Notes: generated by a model not told the origin, from the sequence alone. A stretch of DNA of 64,000 nt from Buttiauxella sp049686335 (GCF_049686335.1 NZ_JBAVHX010000008.1:1-64000), one strand, 5' to 3'; positions 42,786 to 52,620 are shown, counted from the first letter of the stretch. Numbers and translations are program-made.

Positions 42786-42932
42786 ATGAAAAAGAAACCG
42801 GTCGCACAGATTATCTGTCAGCGTCTTATGCTGCTACTACGCGCTGTTAATGGGTTGTTATTGCGGGATACCCCTGCGATAGTAGTCAACTGTTTTGCAC
42901 ATTCGTTTAAATTTGAGGTTCGCCATGTCTGA
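42786..42932 (+). CDS. yqgB: Small protein YqgB upstream of speA
   Basis: The 48-residue ORF begins MKKKPVAQ and contains AIVVNCF, matching E. coli YqgB (MKKKPVAQ...AIVVNCF, about 43 residues, from memory) at both ends while the middle diverges. It ends eight bases inside the speA start, so YqgB translation could couple to or interfere with speA initiation. Function is unknown; a leader-peptide role is an inference. Confidence 0.8.
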   Translation: MKKKPVAQIICQRLMLLLRAVNGLLLRDTPAIVVNCFAHSFKFEVRHV

Positions 42933-44901
42933 CAAAATCTCTTCTGTTTCGGGTTCGTCAGTGGGCGAGCAGGATGTACACCGCTCCATGCAGGAGGTTG
43001 CCATGAGCTCCCAGGAAGCCAGCAAAATGCTGCGTACTTACAATATTGCCTGGTGGGGCAATAACTATTACGACGTCAACGAACTGGGTCATATCACCGT
43101 TTGCCCGGATCCTGATGTTCCGCAAGCGCGTGTTGATCTCGCTGAACTCGTAAAAGCCCGTGAAGCACAGGGTCAGCGTTTGCCTGCACTGTTTTGCTTC
43201 CCGCAGATTTTGCAGCACCGCCTGCGTTCGATTAACGCAGCGTTCAAACGTGCGCGTGAATCCTACGGCTATAACGGCGACTACTTCCTCGTTTATCCTA
43301 TTAAGGTAAACCAGCATCGTCGCGTGATTGAATCGCTGATTCATTCCGGAGAACCGCTGGGCCTGGAAGCGGGTTCTAAAGCGGAACTGATGGCCGTGCT
43401 GGCACATGCCGGGATGACGCGTTCAGTTATCGTATGTAACGGTTATAAAGACCGTGAATACATCCGCCTGGCGTTGATCGGTGAGAAGATGGGCCACAAG
43501 GTTTATCTGGTCATCGAGAAGATGTCTGAAATTCGCATTGTGCTGGAAGAAGCCGAGCGTCTGAATGTCGTGCCACGTCTTGGCGTGCGTGCCCGTCTGG
43601 CGTCACAAGGTTCCGGCAAATGGCAGTCATCAGGCGGCGAAAAATCCAAATTTGGTCTGGCGGCGACGCAGGTTCTGCAACTGGTTGAGATGTTGCGTGA
43701 AGCCGGTCGTATCGACAGCCTGCAATTGCTGCACTTCCACCTCGGTTCGCAAATGGCGAATATTCGCGATATCGCCACTGGCGTGCGTGAATCGGCTCGC
43801 TTCTACGTTGAGCTGCACAAGATGGGCGTCAATATCGAATGCTTCGATGTGGGCGGCGGTCTGGGTGTGGACTACGAAGGAACGCGTTCTCAGTCCGATT
43901 GTTCGGTCAACTATGGCCTGAACGAATATGCGAACAACATCATTTGGGCGATTGGCGACGCATGTGAAGAAAACGGTCTGCCGCACCCGACGGTGATTAC
44001 CGAGTCCGGTCGTGCGGTCACTGCGCACCACACCGTGCTGGTGTCTAACATCATCGGTGTTGAACGCAACGAATACACTACGCCAACGGCTCCGGCTGCA
44101 GACGCATCCCGTGCACTGCAAAGCATGTGGGAAACCTGGGGCGAAATGCATGAGCCGAACAACCGTCGCTCGCTGCGTGAATGGCTGCACGATAGCCAGA
44201 ACGATCTGCATGATATCCACACCGGTTACTCGGCGGGGAGTTTCTCCCTGCAAGAGCGTGCCTGGGCGGAGCAGCTTTACCTGAGCATGTGCCACGAAAT
44301 TCAGCGTCTGCTGGATCCAAGCAACCGTGCACACCGTCCAATCATCGACGAACTGCAAGAACGTATGGCGGATAAGATTTACGTCAACTTCTCACTGTTC
44401 CAGTCAATGCCGGATGCGTGGGGTATCGATCAGCTGTTCCCGGTACTGCCGCTCGAAGGTCTGAACCAGATCCCTGAGCGTCGTGCGGTACTGCTGGATA
44501 TCACTTGTGACTCCGACGGTGCTATCGATCACTACATTGACGGTGACGGCATTGCGACCACCATGCCTATGCCAGAATACGATGCGGAAAACCCGCCTCT
44601 GCTGGGCTTCTTCATGGTCGGTGCTTACCAGGAAATTCTGGGTAACATGCATAACCTGTTTGGCGATACCGAAGCGGTTGATGTGTTTGTGTTCCCTGAC
44701 GGTAGTGTGGAAGTTGAGCTTTCTGATGAAGGTGATACGGTTGCGGATATGCTGGAATACGTTCAGCTTGATCCGAACACGCTGTTGACTCACTTCCGTG
44801 ATCAAGTGAAACAGACCGATCTGGATGCCGCTTTGCAGCAGCAGTTCCTCGAAGAGTTTGAGGCTGGTTTGTACGGCTATACTTATCTCGAAGACGAGTA
44901 A
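42925..44901 (+). CDS. speA: Biosynthetic arginine decarboxylase
   Basis: SpeA decarboxylates arginine to agmatine, the entry to putrescine via SpeB. The start at 42925 (MSDKISSVSG) gives 658 residues as in E. coli; the open frame extends ten codons further to a TTG, which is rejected. The PLP lysine is in LVYPIKVNQHRRVIESL, and LLHFHLGSQ, DVGGGLGVDYEG and the alanine-racemase-like barrel are present, with the C-terminal active-site Cys in LLDITCDSDG. Confidence 0.97.
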   Translation: MSDKISSVSGSSVGEQDVHRSMQEVAMSSQEASKMLRTYNIAWWGNNYYDVNELGHITVCPDPDVPQARVDLAELVKAREAQGQRLPALFCFPQILQHRLRSINAAFKRARESYGYNGDYFLVYPIKVNQHRRVIESLIHSGEPLGLEAGSKAELMAVLAHAGMTRSVIVCNGYKDREYIRLALIGEKMGHKVYLVIEKMSEIRIVLEEAERLNVVPRLGVRARLASQGSGKWQSSGGEKSKFGLAATQVLQLVEMLREAGRIDSLQLLHFHLGSQMANIRDIATGVRESARFYVELHKMGVNIECFDVGGGLGVDYEGTRSQSDCSVNYGLNEYANNIIWAIGDACEENGLPHPTVITESGRAVTAHHTVLVSNIIGVERNEYTTPTAPAADASRALQSMWETWGEMHEPNNRRSLREWLHDSQNDLHDIHTGYSAGSFSLQERAWAEQLYLSMCHEIQRLLDPSNRAHRPIIDELQERMADKIYVNFSLFQSMPDAWGIDQLFPVLPLEGLNQIPERRAVLLDITCDSDGAIDHYIDGDGIATTMPMPEYDAENPPLLGFFMVGAYQEILGNMHNLFGDTEAVDVFVFPDGSVEVELSDEGDTVADMLEYVQLDPNTLLTHFRDQVKQTDLDAALQQQFLEEFEAGLYGYTYLEDE

Positions 44902-44908
44902 AGAGTTT

Positions 44909-44984
44909 TGTAGGGTGGACAAGCGAAAGCATCATCCACCATTTACGCCTGTTGTGTCGGATGACGCTGCGCTTATCCGACCTG
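44909..44984. repeat. Two REP elements between speA and speB
   Basis: TGTAGGGTGGACAAGCGAAAGCATCATCCACC (44909-44940) and, inverted, GTCGGATGACGCTGCGCTTATCCGACCTG (44956-44984) form a BIME-like pair. Confidence 0.85.
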
Positions 44985-45072
44985 TGCGGTTTGTCATTAT
45001 TCAGAGTAATTAGTGTACACATAAGTCTGTATTGGGCGATAATCCCCGCCAATAAGCAGTCTGAATGAATCC

Positions 45073-45118
45073 AGTCCCTTCCTCGTCGGGTTTAACGACG
45101 CGGCGGGGACTTTTTTTT
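45073..45118 (+). terminator. Strong hairpin terminator before speB
   Basis: AGTCCC and GGGACT enclose an inner stem (CGTCG...CGACG), followed by eight T. It ends 35 bases before the speB ATG. It probably terminates speA transcripts; because it lies so near speB it could also attenuate read-through into speB. Confidence 0.9.
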
Positions 45119-45153
45119 GACATATTTTCAACTTTTCACCGCGAGGTCAGACA

Positions 45154-46074
45154 ATGAGCACCTTAGGCCATCAATACGATAACTCCCTGGTTTCCAACGC
45201 CTTCGGTTTTTTACGTTTTCCGCTGAACTTCATGCCCTATGAAAGTGATGCTGATTGGGTGATTACTGGCGTTCCTTTTGATGCGGCGACTTCTGGCCGT
45301 GCGGGTGGACGTCATGGCCCTGCGGCTATTCGTCAGGTATCGACCAATCTGGCATGGGAAGGCAACCGCTTCCCGTGGAACTTCGACATGCGTGAGCGTC
45401 TGAACGTTGTTGACTGTGGCGACCTGGTATATGCCTTCGGTGACGCGCGTGATATGAGCGAACGTCTGCAAGCCCACGCAGAAAAACTGCTGGCTGCGGG
45501 TAAACGTATGCTTTCTTTCGGTGGCGACCACTTTGTGACTCTGCCGTTACTGCGTGCTCATGCGAAGCACTTCGGTAAGATGGCGCTGGTGCATTTCGAT
45601 GCACACACTGACACCTACGCGAACGGCTGCGAGTTTGACCACGGCACCATGTTCTACACCGCGCCAAAAGAAGGTTTGATCGACCCTAACCATTCTGTGC
45701 AGATTGGCATTCGTACCGAGTTCGACAAAGACAACGGTTTCACCGTGTTGGATGCGGGACAGGTTAACGACCGCACCGTTGACGACGTGCTGGCGCAGGT
45801 GAAGCAGATTGTTGGTGATATGCCGGTATATCTGACATTTGATATCGACTGTATCGATCCGGCTTTCGCGCCAGGCACTGGTACGCCAGTGATTGGCGGT
45901 TTGACGACCGACCGCGCGCTGAAACTGGTTCGTGGTTTGAAAGACTTGAACATCGTCGGTATGGACGTTGTTGAAGTTGCACCAGCTTACGACCAGTCTG
46001 AAATCACGGCATTGGCGGGTGCGACGTTGGCGTTAGAAATGTTGTATATCCAGGCTGCTAAGAAGGGCGAGTAA
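45154..46074 (+). CDS. speB: Agmatinase
   Basis: SpeB hydrolyses agmatine to putrescine and urea, completing the SpeA route. The 306 residues match E. coli. Binuclear manganese motifs of the ureohydrolase family are GGDHF, DAHTDTYANG and DIDCIDPAFAPGTGTP. Confidence 0.98.
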   Translation: MSTLGHQYDNSLVSNAFGFLRFPLNFMPYESDADWVITGVPFDAATSGRAGGRHGPAAIRQVSTNLAWEGNRFPWNFDMRERLNVVDCGDLVYAFGDARDMSERLQAHAEKLLAAGKRMLSFGGDHFVTLPLLRAHAKHFGKMALVHFDAHTDTYANGCEFDHGTMFYTAPKEGLIDPNHSVQIGIRTEFDKDNGFTVLDAGQVNDRTVDDVLAQVKQIVGDMPVYLTFDIDCIDPAFAPGTGTPVIGGLTTDRALKLVRGLKDLNIVGMDVVEVAPAYDQSEITALAGATLALEMLYIQAAKKGE

Positions 46075-46091
46075 TCGCCTTTATTAAGTGT

Positions 46092-46179
46092 TGCCCCCTC
46101 ACCCTAACCCTCTCCCAAAGGAGAGGGGATTGTACGGTTTTCTCCTTCTCCTGAGGGAGAAGGTCGGGATGAGGGGTAA
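46092..46179. repeat. Palindromic intergenic repeats between speB and loiP
   Basis: CCCTCACCCTAACCCTCTCCCAAAGGAGAGGGG and CTTCTCCTGAGGGAGAAGG...GATGAGGGG form two hairpins of the family also seen at 8556 and 37722. They lie between convergent speB and loiP. Confidence 0.7.
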
Positions 46180-46181
46180 TT

Positions 46182-46940
46182 TTACTTCAGCCCATCTGCT
46201 GTCATACGGTCGCGAATATGCTGCGCTCGTTCGGCTGAAGCTGGGTGGTCGTCAAGCATTGAGCTTTGGCGGCCTTCTTCTTCCTTGGCCAGTTTCTCAA
46301 AACTGGTCGCCAGGCCGATTGGGTTAATCCCGCGTTTTCTCAACAAATCATACGAATAATCATCGGCTTCAGATTCCTGGCGCTGGGAGAACTGCGCATT
46401 CACCAGTTTTTCACCCAAATCGCCAAGCTGTGACTGTGACAAGCTACCAATTACACCGCCCGCAGAAGCTGCTGCAACACGCGCCGCGTTAGTCCCCAAC
46501 GCTACTTGCATCCCTTTCTTCACATGACCCAGTGCGACGTGGCCCATTTCGTGGCCGATAACCGCTTCGACTTCATTATCGTTCATCATGTCCATCAGGC
46601 CGCTATACACGCGAATACAGCCGTTGGCCATCGCAAAGGCGTTCACGTCTTTGGTGACGTAAACCTTGTAGTTCACTGGCATGCCGTTGATGTTGTCGCC
46701 CAGTGCGGAGGAAATTTTTGTCAGCCGTTGCGCGTATTCACTGCTGGCTGGCGCAATGCTCGCTTTACTGTCGAGCTCAGCACAGGATTTGTCGCTTAAC
46801 TCTTTAACTTGCGCATCACTCAGTGTGTACGCCTGAAAAGCTTCCGCGCCGGAAGTGAGCAGACCGTTAGAGTCCATGTTCTGGCAGCCGCTCAGTAGGG
46901 CAGCAACGCTCAGGCTTAATAAAATTGGGCGCAATTTCAT
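46182..46940 (-). CDS. loiP: Outer-membrane lipoprotein metalloprotease LoiP
   Basis: LoiP (YggG) is an M48-family metalloprotease induced at low osmolarity. The 252 residues have a lipoprotein signal with lipobox LLSGC (Cys19), the zinc motif HEMGH in VIGHEMGHVALGHV and the downstream glutamate ligand in EADDYSYDLL. The length matches E. coli. Confidence 0.96.
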   Translation of the reverse strand: MKLRPILLSLSVAALLSGCQNMDSNGLLTSGAEAFQAYTLSDAQVKELSDKSCAELDSKASIAPASSEYAQRLTKISSALGDNINGMPVNYKVYVTKDVNAFAMANGCIRVYSGLMDMMNDNEVEAVIGHEMGHVALGHVKKGMQVALGTNAARVAAASAGGVIGSLSQSQLGDLGEKLVNAQFSQRQESEADDYSYDLLRKRGINPIGLATSFEKLAKEEEGRQSSMLDDHPASAERAQHIRDRMTADGLK

Positions 46941-47205
46941 GCCAATATCCTTAATTAGTGATAACTGCTCAGAGGTGATTCAGCCACAAATCGTCGGCTA
47001 GTTGCATCAGTATAAAGAAGTTAGCCAAACTCGCGCAGCAACTTGCGCAACATGCGAGCAGCTTCCAGAGATTTCTTAAGCGGACAAAAGGATGCTCCAT
47101 GTACATGGCAGACGGCTTGCGGTACATTGATGGCAATTTTTTGGGCGTAGCCCATAACGCATAGTAGTCAAGGCCTGACCTTCAACCATCCGATCTGGAG
47201 TCAAA

Positions 47206-49197
47206 ATGTCCTCTCGTAAAGAGCTTGCCAATGCTATTCGTGCACTCAGCATGGACGCAGTACAAAAAGCCAAATCCGGTCACCCGGGCGCCCCTATGGG
47301 TATGGCCGACATTGCCGAAGTCCTGTGGCGCGATTTCCTGAACCATAACCCGCAGAACCCAGCCTGGGCTGACCGCGACCGTTTCGTTCTTTCTAACGGC
47401 CACGGTTCAATGCTGATTTACAGCCTGTTGCACCTCACAGGTTATGACCTGCCGATTGAAGAACTGAAAAACTTCCGTCAGCTGCATTCCAAAACTCCGG
47501 GTCACCCGGAAGTGGGCTACACCGCTGGTGTTGAAACCACAACTGGCCCGCTGGGTCAGGGTGTTGCGAACGCAGTGGGTATGGCAATCGCAGAACGCAC
47601 CATGGCGGCACAGTTCAACCGTCCTGGTCACGACATCGTTGACCACTTCACCTACACCTTTATGGGTGATGGCTGCATGATGGAAGGTATTTCCCACGAA
47701 GTTTGCTCGCTGGCGGGTACGCTGGGTCTGGGTAAACTGGTTGCCTTCTATGATGACAACGGTATCTCCATCGATGGCCACGTTGAAGGCTGGTTCACAG
47801 ACGATACGGCTAAACGCTTTGAAGCCTACGGCTGGCACGTAGTGCGCGGCGTGGACGGTCACGATGCAGACGCTATCAAACGCGCTGTTGAAGAAGCCAA
47901 AGCGGTTATCGACAAACCTTCACTGCTGATGTGCAAAACCATCATCGGTTTCGGTTCTCCGAACAAAGCCGGTACGCACGATTCCCACGGTGCACCACTG
48001 GGTGACGCAGAAATCGCACTGACCCGTGAAGCTCTGGGTTGGAAACACGCGCCATTCGAAATCCCGTCTGACATTTATGCTCAGTGGGACGCTCGTGAAG
48101 CAGGCCAGGCGAAAGAAGCGGCATGGAATGAGAAGTTCGCTGCATACGCTAAAGCCTTCCCACAGGAAGCTGCTGAATTCACCCGTCGTATGAAAGGCGA
48201 CATGCCAGCTGAGTTTGCTGCTAAAGCGCAAGAGTTCATCAAGAACCTGCAAGCTAACCCGGCGAAAATCGCCAGCCGTAAAGCATCCCAGAACACTATC
48301 GAAGCATTCGGTCATTTGCTGCCTGAATTCCTCGGCGGCTCTGCTGACCTGGCACCGTCTAACCTGACTATCTGGTCTGGTTCTAAAGCAATCAACGAAG
48401 ATCTGGCCGGTAACTACATCCATTACGGTGTACGTGAATTCGGTATGACCGCGATTGCCAACGGTATTGCGCTGCACGGTGGTTTCCTGCCGTACACCTC
48501 CACCTTCCTGATGTTTGTTGAATATGCCCGTAACGCGGTGCGTATGGCTGCGCTGATGAAGCAACGTCAGGTGATGGTTTACACCCACGACTCTATCGGT
48601 CTGGGCGAAGATGGCCCAACTCACCAGCCTGTAGAGCAGCTTGCTGCCCTGCGTGTGACGCCAAACATGAGCACATGGCGTCCATGTGACCAGGTTGAGT
48701 CTGCGGTGGCGTGGAAATACGCTGTAGAACGTCACGACGGCCCGACCGCTCTGATCTTCTCCCGTCAGAACCTGGCGCAGCAGGATCGTACTGAACAGCA
48801 ACTGGCAGATGTTGCCCGTGGCGCATACGTTCTGAAAGATTGTGCAGGCCAGCCTGAGCTGATTCTGATTGCAACCGGTTCTGAAGTTGAACTGGCGGTT
48901 GCCGCCTGGGATCAACTGACTGCTGAAGGCATCAAAGCGCGCGTCGTTTCTATGCCGTCTACTGATGCATTCGACAAGCAGGATCCAGCTTACCGTGAAG
49001 CCGTGCTGCCGAAAGCGGTTAGCGCACGTGTTGCTATCGAAGCCAGCATCGCTGACTACTGGTACAAATACGTTGGCCTGAACGGCGCTGTTGTTGGCAT
49101 GACCACCTTCGGTGAATCAGCACCTGCTGAGCAACTGTTCGAAGAGTTTGGCTTCACTGTAGAAAACGTGGTGAAACAGGCTAAAGCAGTTCTGTAA
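47206..49197 (+). CDS. tktA: Transketolase 1
   Basis: TktA transfers two-carbon units in the non-oxidative pentose phosphate pathway with TPP and Mg2+; it uses the xylulose 5-phosphate made by AraD. The 663 residues equal E. coli. TPP signatures are FMGDGCMMEG with the following AFYDDNGISIDG, the N-terminal KAKSGHPGAPMGMADIAEVLW and the pyrimidine-domain Glu in FVEYARNAVRMAALMK. Confidence 0.98.
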   Translation: MSSRKELANAIRALSMDAVQKAKSGHPGAPMGMADIAEVLWRDFLNHNPQNPAWADRDRFVLSNGHGSMLIYSLLHLTGYDLPIEELKNFRQLHSKTPGHPEVGYTAGVETTTGPLGQGVANAVGMAIAERTMAAQFNRPGHDIVDHFTYTFMGDGCMMEGISHEVCSLAGTLGLGKLVAFYDDNGISIDGHVEGWFTDDTAKRFEAYGWHVVRGVDGHDADAIKRAVEEAKAVIDKPSLLMCKTIIGFGSPNKAGTHDSHGAPLGDAEIALTREALGWKHAPFEIPSDIYAQWDAREAGQAKEAAWNEKFAAYAKAFPQEAAEFTRRMKGDMPAEFAAKAQEFIKNLQANPAKIASRKASQNTIEAFGHLLPEFLGGSADLAPSNLTIWSGSKAINEDLAGNYIHYGVREFGMTAIANGIALHGGFLPYTSTFLMFVEYARNAVRMAALMKQRQVMVYTHDSIGLGEDGPTHQPVEQLAALRVTPNMSTWRPCDQVESAVAWKYAVERHDGPTALIFSRQNLAQQDRTEQQLADVARGAYVLKDCAGQPELILIATGSEVELAVAAWDQLTAEGIKARVVSMPSTDAFDKQDPAYREAVLPKAVSARVAIEASIADYWYKYVGLNGAVVGMTTFGESAPAEQLFEEFGFTVENVVKQAKAVL

Positions 49198-49211
49198 AAC
49201 GTCATACCTCT

Positions 49212-49246
49212 AAGGCCAGCAAACATTCATTGCTGGCCTTTTTTTA
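49212..49246 (+). terminator. Terminator of tktA
   Basis: AAGGCCAGCA (49212-49221) pairs with TGCTGGCCTT (49231-49240) around a 9-nt loop, then a T-run to 49245. Confidence 0.92.
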
Positions 49247-49261
49247 TCTATTGTTGATAAT

Positions 49262-49280
49262 GCAATTGAAAATCATTATC
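49262..49280. promoter_or_regulatory. Fur box upstream of the YncE-like gene
   Basis: GCAATTGAAAATCATTATC matches 15 of 19 positions of GATAATGATAATCATTATC and extends into another ATTATCATTC. It is 35 bp upstream of the next gene start, where Fur-Fe2+ would block transcription. Confidence 0.8.
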
Positions 49281-49314
49281 ATTCACATTCGTAAATAAAT
49301 GTGAATCTAAGTAA

Positions 49315-50385
49315 ATGAATCGACATACTTTGTACGGATACCAGAAATCGGGCTTCATTGCTTTAACCATCGCACTATTGATGAACTCATTGAGCGTGAG
49401 TGCTAAACCACTCTCTGAAAAGGACTTTCTTACCGTCCCTATGGGGAATGGGGTGTATGAGCTGGCATATGACGCCTCTCAAAACGTTCTGTTTGCCGCT
49501 TCAGCGCCTTCATTTGATAAAGATAAGACTGATGGTCTGGTCTACAAACTAAACCCGGACACGCTTAAGGCCACCGGAAAAATGACCACTGAGCGACGTG
49601 CATTCGCCACGGTGCTGGATGACGAAAACCACATTCTGTATATCGGCAACACTCTCGAAGGCTCTGTGACGCTGATGGATACACACAGTGGTAAAGAGAT
49701 TAAGACTGTACAACTGAGTGACCTGAGTCATCCCAAAGAGATTATTCACACTCGTGAAATGGTACTTGATAAAAAACGCCAGCGTTTATATGTATCGGGT
49801 GTGACTCAGAAAGGAATTATTTGGGTTATCGATACACAAAAACAGCAGCATATTGCCACCATTGAAAATATGGGGGAATATCCAACCGGGTTGGCAATCG
49901 ATGAAGAAAAGGGAAGGGTTTATGCCGTTAACGGCAGCGGCGAGTTAATTACACTTGATGCCAGCGATAATAAAATACTTTCCCGTAATAAAGTCGAACC
50001 GCAGAAAAAACATTTCTTCTTAAATATTGCTTTGGATGATAATAAAGAACGTGCATTTATTACCGATCCGGATTTACCGAATGTACTGGTGGTTTCGCTT
50101 AAAGATGGAAAAATCATTCATCACATAGACGTCATCAACTCCCTGGCTGTGATGTATAACGCGGCGCGTAATGAAATTTATATTACTCATCGTAATGCGC
50201 AACTGATTAGCATTGTTGATAGCAAAACCTATAAAGTGAAAGCCAGTATCGCTACTAAGGCGCTGCCGAATAGTCTCGCGCTTTCATCGGATGGCCGCAC
50301 ACTTTTTGCCAGTGTGAAGCAGGGTGAAAAAGAAATGGGTAAAAAGCCGGACTACATAATTAAAGTCGAACTCGACAAAATCTAA
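49315..50385 (+). CDS. YncE-like periplasmic beta-propeller protein
   Basis: The 356-residue protein begins with a basic, hydrophobic signal peptide (cleavage likely after VSA near residue 30) and consists of repeating beta-strand units with NHL/YVTN-like motifs (NVLFAAS, HILYIGNT, QRLYVSG, GRVYAVNG, ERAFITDP, NEIYITHR, RTLFASV), i.e. a seven-bladed propeller. E. coli YncE has 353 residues, is Fur-repressed and sits beside a TonB-dependent receptor gene (yncD), which supports the assignment. Its ligand is unknown. Here the gene is co-oriented with the receptor that follows and has a Fur box. The frame is more AT-rich than tktA. Confidence 0.85.
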   Translation: MNRHTLYGYQKSGFIALTIALLMNSLSVSAKPLSEKDFLTVPMGNGVYELAYDASQNVLFAASAPSFDKDKTDGLVYKLNPDTLKATGKMTTERRAFATVLDDENHILYIGNTLEGSVTLMDTHSGKEIKTVQLSDLSHPKEIIHTREMVLDKKRQRLYVSGVTQKGIIWVIDTQKQQHIATIENMGEYPTGLAIDEEKGRVYAVNGSGELITLDASDNKILSRNKVEPQKKHFFLNIALDDNKERAFITDPDLPNVLVVSLKDGKIIHHIDVINSLAVMYNAARNEIYITHRNAQLISIVDSKTYKVKASIATKALPNSLALSSDGRTLFASVKQGEKEMGKKPDYIIKVELDKI

Positions 50386-50413
50386 ATACATTTCAATTAA
50401 AAGAAAAATAAAA

Positions 50414-50436
50414 CCCTGTGATGAAAATTCACAGGG
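50414..50436 (+). other. Hairpin between the YncE-like gene and the TonB receptor gene
   Basis: CCCTGTGA and TCACAGGG form a perfect 8-bp stem with a 7-nt loop. A T-tract begins only 10 nt later, so it is at most a weak terminator and may set the ratio of the two proteins. Confidence 0.5.
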
Positions 50437-50474
50437 CAAGCATACTTTTTTTCAATATCTCAGGTAATTAAAAA

Positions 50475-52478
50475 ATGGGAAACAATAAACGTTTGGCATT
50501 AGCAGGAATAGTCGTTCTCGCTGGAGGCACAATGCTTCCGGCACACGCAGAAGAAAATAACGCAACGCTCAAAGAGTCTGAAGATCAAATGGTCGTGACG
50601 GCATCGGGTTTTTCTCAACAGAAAAAAGAAGCGCCCGCCACAATTTCTGTTATTGACCGTAAACAGCTCGATGAAAAACCTAACCGTAATGTTGCCGAGG
50701 CTATTCAGGATTTGCCTGGGGTTAATGTTGGTACTGGTTCAAGCGATATGTCGTCTGGCGATATAATGATGCGCGGCATGGATTCAAGCTATACCGCTTA
50801 TATGGTTAACAGCGTTAAACAGAATACCGGCGAGTCGCGCCCGTACGGCCAGGATATTGGCGCGGAAGTTAACTTCTTACCGCCAATGGAAGCCATTGAG
50901 CGTATCGAAGTGATTCGCGGGCCAATGTCTTCACTGTATGGCTCTGACGCGATTGGCGGGGTGGTTAACGTTATTACCAAAAAACCGTACGGCGTAAACG
51001 ACTGGACTGGGGCGCTGGCGGCAAATACTTTCATTCAAGAAGACAGCACATTCGGCAATACCAACCAGATGAATCTGTTTGCCATGGGGCCAATTGTGCC
51101 AGACGTATTAGGTGTCAGTGTTGCAGCTGACTGGCTAAACCGCCGTGATGATGAACGCGATAAATACTTCAGCAAAAACGATCGTAAATCGATTGATATG
51201 ACTGTGGGTCTGGCGGCCAATGAAACTAACTTGTTTGACCTGAATGTGGTGACGGGAAGACAAAAGAAGAATCGTGATGAAGCGCCCTGGATGTGGACGT
51301 TTGACCGTGATGCAGTGACGCTGAGCCACACCGGTTGGTACGCGGAAGATACCATCACGACTAACAACTACATCAACTACGAGAAAGGTCGGTCAAAATA
51401 CGAACTGGACGGTGATTCACCTCAGTACATCGAAACCGAGAACTATGTCGCGAACAGCCAGACGACCTTCACGCTTGATAATCACAAGCTCACAGTGGGG
51501 GCTAACTTCACCCGTGAAGAGCTGAACGATCAGTTTGCTGTATCAAGCAAAGAAGCGCCTGGGGTTGATCCGGTGACGAAAATCAGCCGCGACGGTTGGG
51601 CGCTGTTCGCTGAAGATGGCTGGCAAATGGGGGACTTCACGCTAACTACTTCCGCTCGTTTGGATCGTGACAACTATTTCGGCACGCATGTTACGCCAAA
51701 ACTCTACGGTAACTGGTCGATCACTGATGCATGGGCGCTGAAAGGTGGGGTCTCTGCAGGTTATAAAAAACCGGAACTCCGTGAGACGTCTGCGGACTTT
51801 GTCACGCCGCGCGGTTCGTTGCCACCGTATCCGTATTTGACCGTGGGTAATGATGAGCTTAAGCCTGAGAAAAGTGTTAACTCGGAACTGGGCCTCTACT
51901 GGGCTGGTGAGAAGCTGGCATTAGACGGCACGATTTTCTATACCCAGTTCAAAGATAAAATTTCCGAACAGAGTATCTGCGAAACGACGGATACCAATCA
52001 GTGCCAGATGAACGGTTATAAAGCCGATTCCATCAGCAAATATTTCAACGTCGGTAAAGCTGATGTCTACGGTGTGGAACTGAATGCTGACTGGCAGGTC
52101 ACCGAAACAGTGAAAGCCAATGCAAACTACACCTATAACCACAGCGAGCAGAAAACGGGTGTTAACAAAGGTTACGCGCTGAATGATTTCCCACGCCATA
52201 TGGCAAATCTGTCGCTTACCTGGTCTGCGACCGAAGCGCTGGATCTGTGGAGTAAAGCCAATTACCGCGGCAGCAACCGCGACACTGGCGATCATGTTGA
52301 TTACGACACCTGGACGATGATCGATCTTGGCGCGCGTTATCAGGTGAACAAACACACTCAACTTCTGGCGGGGATCTACAACTTGTTCGATGCCGATCCA
52401 CAACGTATCACTCAATGGGGTGATTACGGGCTGGTTGAAGGGCGTCGTTATAACCTGGGCGCGCGCATCGAATTCTGA
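50475..52478 (+). CDS. TonB-dependent outer membrane receptor (CirA/FepA-like)
   Basis: The 667-residue protein has a signal peptide ending AHA-EEN (about residue 25), a TonB box at 37-43 (DQMVVTA), a plug domain (ATISVIDRKQLDE, NVAEAIQDLPGVNV, IERIEVIRGPMSSLYGSDAIGGVVNVITKKP) and a 22-strand barrel ending in the aromatic RIEF. It resembles catecholate-siderophore or colicin receptors in the plug; the substrate cannot be assigned from sequence. The preceding gene, a YncE-like propeller under a Fur box, suggests an iron-repressed operon. A terminator follows an ERIC downstream. Confidence 0.88.
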   Translation: MGNNKRLALAGIVVLAGGTMLPAHAEENNATLKESEDQMVVTASGFSQQKKEAPATISVIDRKQLDEKPNRNVAEAIQDLPGVNVGTGSSDMSSGDIMMRGMDSSYTAYMVNSVKQNTGESRPYGQDIGAEVNFLPPMEAIERIEVIRGPMSSLYGSDAIGGVVNVITKKPYGVNDWTGALAANTFIQEDSTFGNTNQMNLFAMGPIVPDVLGVSVAADWLNRRDDERDKYFSKNDRKSIDMTVGLAANETNLFDLNVVTGRQKKNRDEAPWMWTFDRDAVTLSHTGWYAEDTITTNNYINYEKGRSKYELDGDSPQYIETENYVANSQTTFTLDNHKLTVGANFTREELNDQFAVSSKEAPGVDPVTKISRDGWALFAEDGWQMGDFTLTTSARLDRDNYFGTHVTPKLYGNWSITDAWALKGGVSAGYKKPELRETSADFVTPRGSLPPYPYLTVGNDELKPEKSVNSELGLYWAGEKLALDGTIFYTQFKDKISEQSICETTDTNQCQMNGYKADSISKYFNVGKADVYGVELNADWQVTETVKANANYTYNHSEQKTGVNKGYALNDFPRHMANLSLTWSATEALDLWSKANYRGSNRDTGDHVDYDTWTMIDLGARYQVNKHTQLLAGIYNLFDADPQRITQWGDYGLVEGRRYNLGARIEF

Positions 52479-52482
52479 TTTA

Positions 52483-52608
<126 letters not shown>

Positions 52609-52620
52609 ATCCGATAACTA

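Noticed and set aside
47920..48915. 331-codon open frame opposite tktA
   Set aside because: Same effect in a highly expressed gene. No ribosome-binding site or known protein match.
50414..50436. CRP site between the propeller and receptor genes
   Set aside because: TGTGA and TCACA are separated by seven bases, not six, and the sequence is better explained as an RNA hairpin.
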